64,000 bases of DNA from Synoicihabitans lomoniglobus (lineage in GTDB: Bacteria; Verrucomicrobiota; Verrucomicrobiia; Opitutales; Opitutaceae), in contig NZ_CP119075.1 in the NCBI RefSeq assembly GCF_029023725.1, forward strand, positions 4,087,501 through 4,151,500, in the 5' to 3' direction. Below the pieces are notes generated by a model, which worked only from the letters and a program-made list of their open reading frames with translations, was not told where the DNA came from and searched no databases. Shown here in pieces: positions 60,963 to 64,000 of the stretch (position 1 is its first letter; each line of letters starts with the position of its first letter). The translations under genes and the position numbers were made by a program.

Positions 60963-62647
60963 TGAATCCGCCCGTCCGCCCTTCCCTTCCCTTGTTTCTG
61001 GTCGTGACCGTGGTCGCGGTGGCGGCGGGTTATTTCTTCGGTCGGCCGTCGTCTGATGAGTTGGCCGACGCCGGTGCGGCCGCAGCGTCCGGCAGCGAAC
61101 GCACGATCAAGTTCTACCAGAGCCCCATGCACCCATGGATCACGTCCGATCAGCCCGGACGTTGCACGATCTGCGGCATGGCGCTCGTCGCCGTCTACGA
61201 GGGCGATGCGGGTTTCGGGGACGGCGAGACGGTGAAACTCTCCGAATCCACCGCCGCCGTCATCGGTGTCGCCACCGCCGTCGCCCACGAAACCGATCTC
61301 TCCCGCACCTTGCGCGTGAACGGCACGTTTGAAACCGACCACACCCGGCATCGCGTGCTCACCGCCCGCGTGCCCGGCCGCATCGAGACGCTCTCCGTCG
61401 ACCAAGTCGGCCAGATCGTCGCCGCCGGTGACCCCCTCGCCACGCTCTACAGCACCGCGATGTTGACCGCCCAACGGATCTACCTCGAACGGCTGGCCGT
61501 GGGCACGGGCGCGATTTCGGCGTCCGAAATCTCCGCCGCGCGCGAACGCCTGCTCGACCTCGGGGCCACGGATGCCGACATCGAGCGACTGGAGCAAACG
61601 CGTCGGCCCGAAGCCATCGTGACCGTCCGTGCTCCCTTTGCCGGCACGGTCATTTCCCGGGGTGAAAAGGCCTACGCCGGAGCCTACGTGAACGAAGCTG
61701 AATCACTTTTCGAACTCGGCGACCTTTCGACGCTGTGGTTCGTGTTGGACGTCTACGAGAGTGACCTCGATCTGCTGCGCGTGGGCCAGGCCGTGACGGT
61801 CACACCCGCCGGTTCCTCCGGCGATCCGCGCGTGGGCTACATCTCCTTCATCGATCCCAATCTCGATGCCATGACCCGCACCGCCAAGGCCCGCGTCGTC
61901 ATGGCTAATCCCGATGGCTCGTTGCGCCACCGCCAGACCGCGACCGCCCAGGTCACCATTCCGCAGGGCCACGCCCTCACCGTGCCGCGCAGCGCCGTGC
62001 TGTTCACGCGGGCCGAGCCGACCGTATTCGTCGCGCTGCCCGATCAGGCCTACCTGCCGCGCACCGTCACGCTGGGCCGAGCCACCCCCGACAACTTTGA
62101 AATCACCGCGGGCCTGCAACCCGGCGACCGCGTCGTGACGCGCGCCGCGTTGCTTTTGGAAGGACAAGCCCAACTGGCCGCGCCGATGGCCATGGCGGCC
62201 GTCGACGAGATGCCGATGCCCCACGCCGAACCCGCCGCCGACATCGCGGCCCTCGAACCCCTCATCTTCGCCGCCGCCGATGCCGCCGCCGTGTTGGCCA
62301 ACGACGATCTGACCGGCTACATTGAAACGCTGCCCGCCGTTCACGCCGCGTGGTCGGCGTATATGGAAAATGCGCCCGATGCCGCCGACGGTCCCCTCGC
62401 CGAAAAGGTCAACGCCCTCATCGACGGCCCGACCCTCAAGGAAGCGCGTGAACCGTTTGAATTGTTCAGCACCGAAATCGCCGATTTGGCCCGCGCCGCC
62501 GGCCTGCATCACGCCGGGAAAGTCTCCATCTTCCAATGCCCCATGTCACCCGTGCTCGGCACCGGTCGCTGGGTCCAACGCACCGACGAGCTGCGCAATC
62601 CGTTCTACGGCGAGATGATGCTCACCTGCGGCGAAAAATTGGACTGA
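60962..62647 (+). CDS. CusB/CzcB-type RND efflux periplasmic adaptor with heavy-metal-binding domain
   Basis: 561 residues. An N-terminal anchor (LPLFLVVTVVAVAAGYFFG) is followed by a heavy-metal-binding domain (about 42-70) with YQSPMHPWITSDQPGRCTIC and GM. The membrane-fusion protein core (about 90-400) includes the lipoyl half motifs RVPGRIETLSVDQVGQIVAAGDPL and VRAPFAGTVISRGEKAYAGA. The C-terminal 150 residues form a DUF3347-like region with a second metal-type motif FQCPMSPVLGTGRWVQ. It links the inner-membrane RND pump to an outer-membrane channel for Cu+/Ag+ or divalent metals. Confidence 0.93.
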   Translation: MNPPVRPSLPLFLVVTVVAVAAGYFFGRPSSDELADAGAAAASGSERTIKFYQSPMHPWITSDQPGRCTICGMALVAVYEGDAGFGDGETVKLSESTAAVIGVATAVAHETDLSRTLRVNGTFETDHTRHRVLTARVPGRIETLSVDQVGQIVAAGDPLATLYSTAMLTAQRIYLERLAVGTGAISASEISAARERLLDLGATDADIERLEQTRRPEAIVTVRAPFAGTVISRGEKAYAGAYVNEAESLFELGDLSTLWFVLDVYESDLDLLRVGQAVTVTPAGSSGDPRVGYISFIDPNLDAMTRTAKARVVMANPDGSLRHRQTATAQVTIPQGHALTVPRSAVLFTRAEPTVFVALPDQAYLPRTVTLGRATPDNFEITAGLQPGDRVVTRAALLLEGQAQLAAPMAMAAVDEMPMPHAEPAADIAALEPLIFAAADAAAVLANDDLTGYIETLPAVHAAWSAYMENAPDAADGPLAEKVNALIDGPTLKEAREPFELFSTEIADLARAAGLHHAGKVSIFQCPMSPVLGTGRWVQRTDELRNPFYGEMMLTCGEKLD

Positions 62648-62670
62648 GGGTTTCGGACTAGCTTCGCGCC

Positions 62671-64000
62671 ATGATTAACCGCCTCATCCATTGGTCCCTG
62701 CACAACCGCTTTCTGGTGGTAAGTGCGTTCATCGCCGTATGCGCCTGGGGCGTGGTCGCGCTCCAGCGGGTGCCGATCGACGCGATTCCTGATCTCTCGG
62801 AAAACCAAGTCATTGTCTACGCCGATTGGCCCGGTCGATCTCCTCAAGAGGTTGAGGACCAAATCAGCTATCCGCTTTCGGTAAATCTCCAAGGCCTCGC
62901 TGGCGTGCGCACGGTCCGAGCGTCGTCGATGTTCGGGTTCTCGTTTCTCACCGTCATCTTCAACGACGACGTCGAAAACTACTTCGCCCGCACCCGCGTG
63001 CTCGAACGGCTCAACTCCATCGGCGACACGCTCCCGAACGGCGTCACCGCTCGCCTCGGCCCCGATGCCACTGGCCTCGGTTGGATCTATCAATACTACC
63101 TCAACGATCAATCCGGCACGCAGGACCTCGGCTCGTTGCGCACGTTGCAGGATACGTTCATCCGCTACCAACTCGCCGCCGTGCCGGGCGTCGCCGAAGT
63201 CGCCTCCATCGGCGGGCACGTGCAACAGTTCGAGATCGAAGTGTCATCCGCTCGCCTGCGCCAATACGACGCCACCCTCGGCGAAGTGCTCGACGCTGTC
63301 GCCGCCAGCAACCGCAACGTCGGCGGCAAGACCATCGAGGAAAACGGCGCGGAGTTCGTGGTGCGCGGCGTCGGTCTGATCGAGTCGATTGAGGATCTGG
63401 AACTCATCCCCGTGCAGGCCCGCGCAGGCACCCCGCTGCTGCTGCGTGATGTCGCCACCGTGCGCATCGGCGGCGCGTTCCGGCGCGGCGCGCTCGACGT
63501 CAACGGCCGCGAGGTCGTCGGCGGCATTGTCGTCATGCGCTACGGCGAGAACGCGTATCAGGTTATTCAGGACGTCAAGGCTCGCATCGCGGCCTTGGCC
63601 AAAGGATTGCCCGACGGCCTGACCATCGAACCGTTCTATGATCGCAGTTCGCTGATCGAGCGCGCCATCGATACGCTCAAGGGCGCGCTCACCGAGGAAA
63701 TCCTGTTGGTCACGCTCGCCCACATCATCTTCCTGTTTCACTTCCGCAGCATCCTGATCGTCACGCTGCCGCTGCCCGCTTCGATCCTGATCTCGTTCAT
63801 TCTCATGGATCGGTTCGGCATTCCGTCGCACATCATGTCGCTGACCGGTATTGCCATCTCCATCGGCGTGCTGGTCGACGCCGCCATCGTGATGACCGAA
63901 AACGTCATTCGCCATTGTGAACAAGCCCTCGCGGCCAAGCGCGAACCCGACGCCAAACTCACGCCCGCCGAAATCTTCGACCTCACCCTCACGGCCGCCC
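62671..64000 (+). CDS. CusA/CzcA-type heavy-metal RND efflux pump (cut by the right edge)
   Basis: I translated the open frame from the ATG at 62671; it runs 443 codons to the edge without a stop. It starts [19 protein letters not shown] and contains [49 protein letters not shown] and the porter-domain [20 protein letters not shown]. The helices of the first transmembrane bundle appear at the end ([39 protein letters not shown]). These are CzcA/CusA signatures. A full protein is about 1030 residues, so 40 percent is present. TAGCTT lies six bases before the ATG. Proton-driven efflux of metal across both membranes, with the upstream adaptor, is expected. Confidence 0.94.
   Translation, partial: MINRLIHWSLHNRFLVVSAFIAVCAWGVVALQRVPIDAIPDLSENQVIVYADWPGRSPQEVEDQISYPLSVNLQGLAGVRTVRASSMFGFSFLTVIFNDDVENYFARTRVLERLNSIGDTLPNGVTARLGPDATGLGWIYQYYLNDQSGTQDLGSLRTLQDTFIRYQLAAVPGVAEVASIGGHVQQFEIEVSSARLRQYDATLGEVLDAVAASNRNVGGKTIEENGAEFVVRGVGLIESIEDLELIPVQARAGTPLLLRDVATVRIGGAFRRGALDVNGREVVGGIVVMRYGENAYQVIQDVKARIAALAKGLPDGLTIEPFYDRSSLIERAIDTLKGALTEEILLVTLAHIIFLFHFRSILIVTLPLPASILISFILMDRFGIPSHIMSLTGIAISIGVLVDAAIVMTENVIRHCEQALAAKREPDAKLTPAEIFDLTLTAA

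Overview
The window is a GC-rich chromosomal segment with dense coding on both strands, 43 complete genes and one partial gene at each edge. The protein content points to Verrucomicrobiota, most likely Opitutaceae. The pointers are a TonB receptor with an Opitutaceae-style plug start, FG-GAP/ASPIC and delta-60 beta-propeller proteins, LacI regulators, an AT-poor genome and the near absence of strong Shine-Dalgarno sequences. This placement is inference from protein character; no 16S rRNA or other taxonomic marker is present. I saw no tRNA, rRNA, CRISPR array, phage or insertion sequence.

Layout from left to right. 1-8.9 kb holds a truncated two-component-propeller sensor, MATE and EamA transporters, a long coiled-coil LysM protein and an AEC transporter. 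8.9-14.7 kb holds an M14 peptidase and a sensor kinase translationally coupled to a cyclophilin and followed by an FKBP isomerase. 14.7-20.1 kb, read leftward, is the conserved block rpmH-rnpA-yidD-yidC-yebC, then a phosphoesterase whose 3' end and downstream hairpin are repeated in three 173-bp tandem units, then a YgjP-type metallopeptidase whose start codon lies inside the last hairpin. 20.2-23.5 kb carries an M28 peptidase and the methionine pair metX-metW. 23.5-26.9 kb carries a PadR repressor with a twin inverted-repeat operator and its ADOP-type ABC permease.

27-32.7 kb is a run of poorly characterised genes: a SpoIIAA-like protein, a DUF255 protein without its CxxC motif, DUF4256, and two tandem homologous secreted proteins resembling papain-like/NlpC folds, of which only the second keeps a Cys/His pair. 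32.7-42.8 kb contains an FG-GAP lipoprotein, two LacI regulators overlapping by 50 nt behind an AT-rich region, a TPR protein divergent from a double-module CRTAC1-like protein, and a degenerate FKBP. 42.9-50.2 kb contains an SGNH-TPR protein, a TonB receptor with a two-hairpin terminator, and a CNBD-CBS-DUF294 protein overlapping a DEDDh exonuclease.

50.3-57.5 kb is one transcription unit with a beta-barrel-like protein and a 1979-residue delta-60 protein, divergent from a LytS/LytTR two-component pair. 59.9-64 kb ends with a CTP-synthase-like amidotransferase and a Cus/Czc-type metal efflux operon that runs off the right edge.

The most promising leads for undescribed biology are the tandem Cys/His-bearing and Cys/His-less secreted paralogues, the 173-bp amplified gene-end hairpin, the kinase-foldase operon and the acidic inserts in the delta-60 protein.
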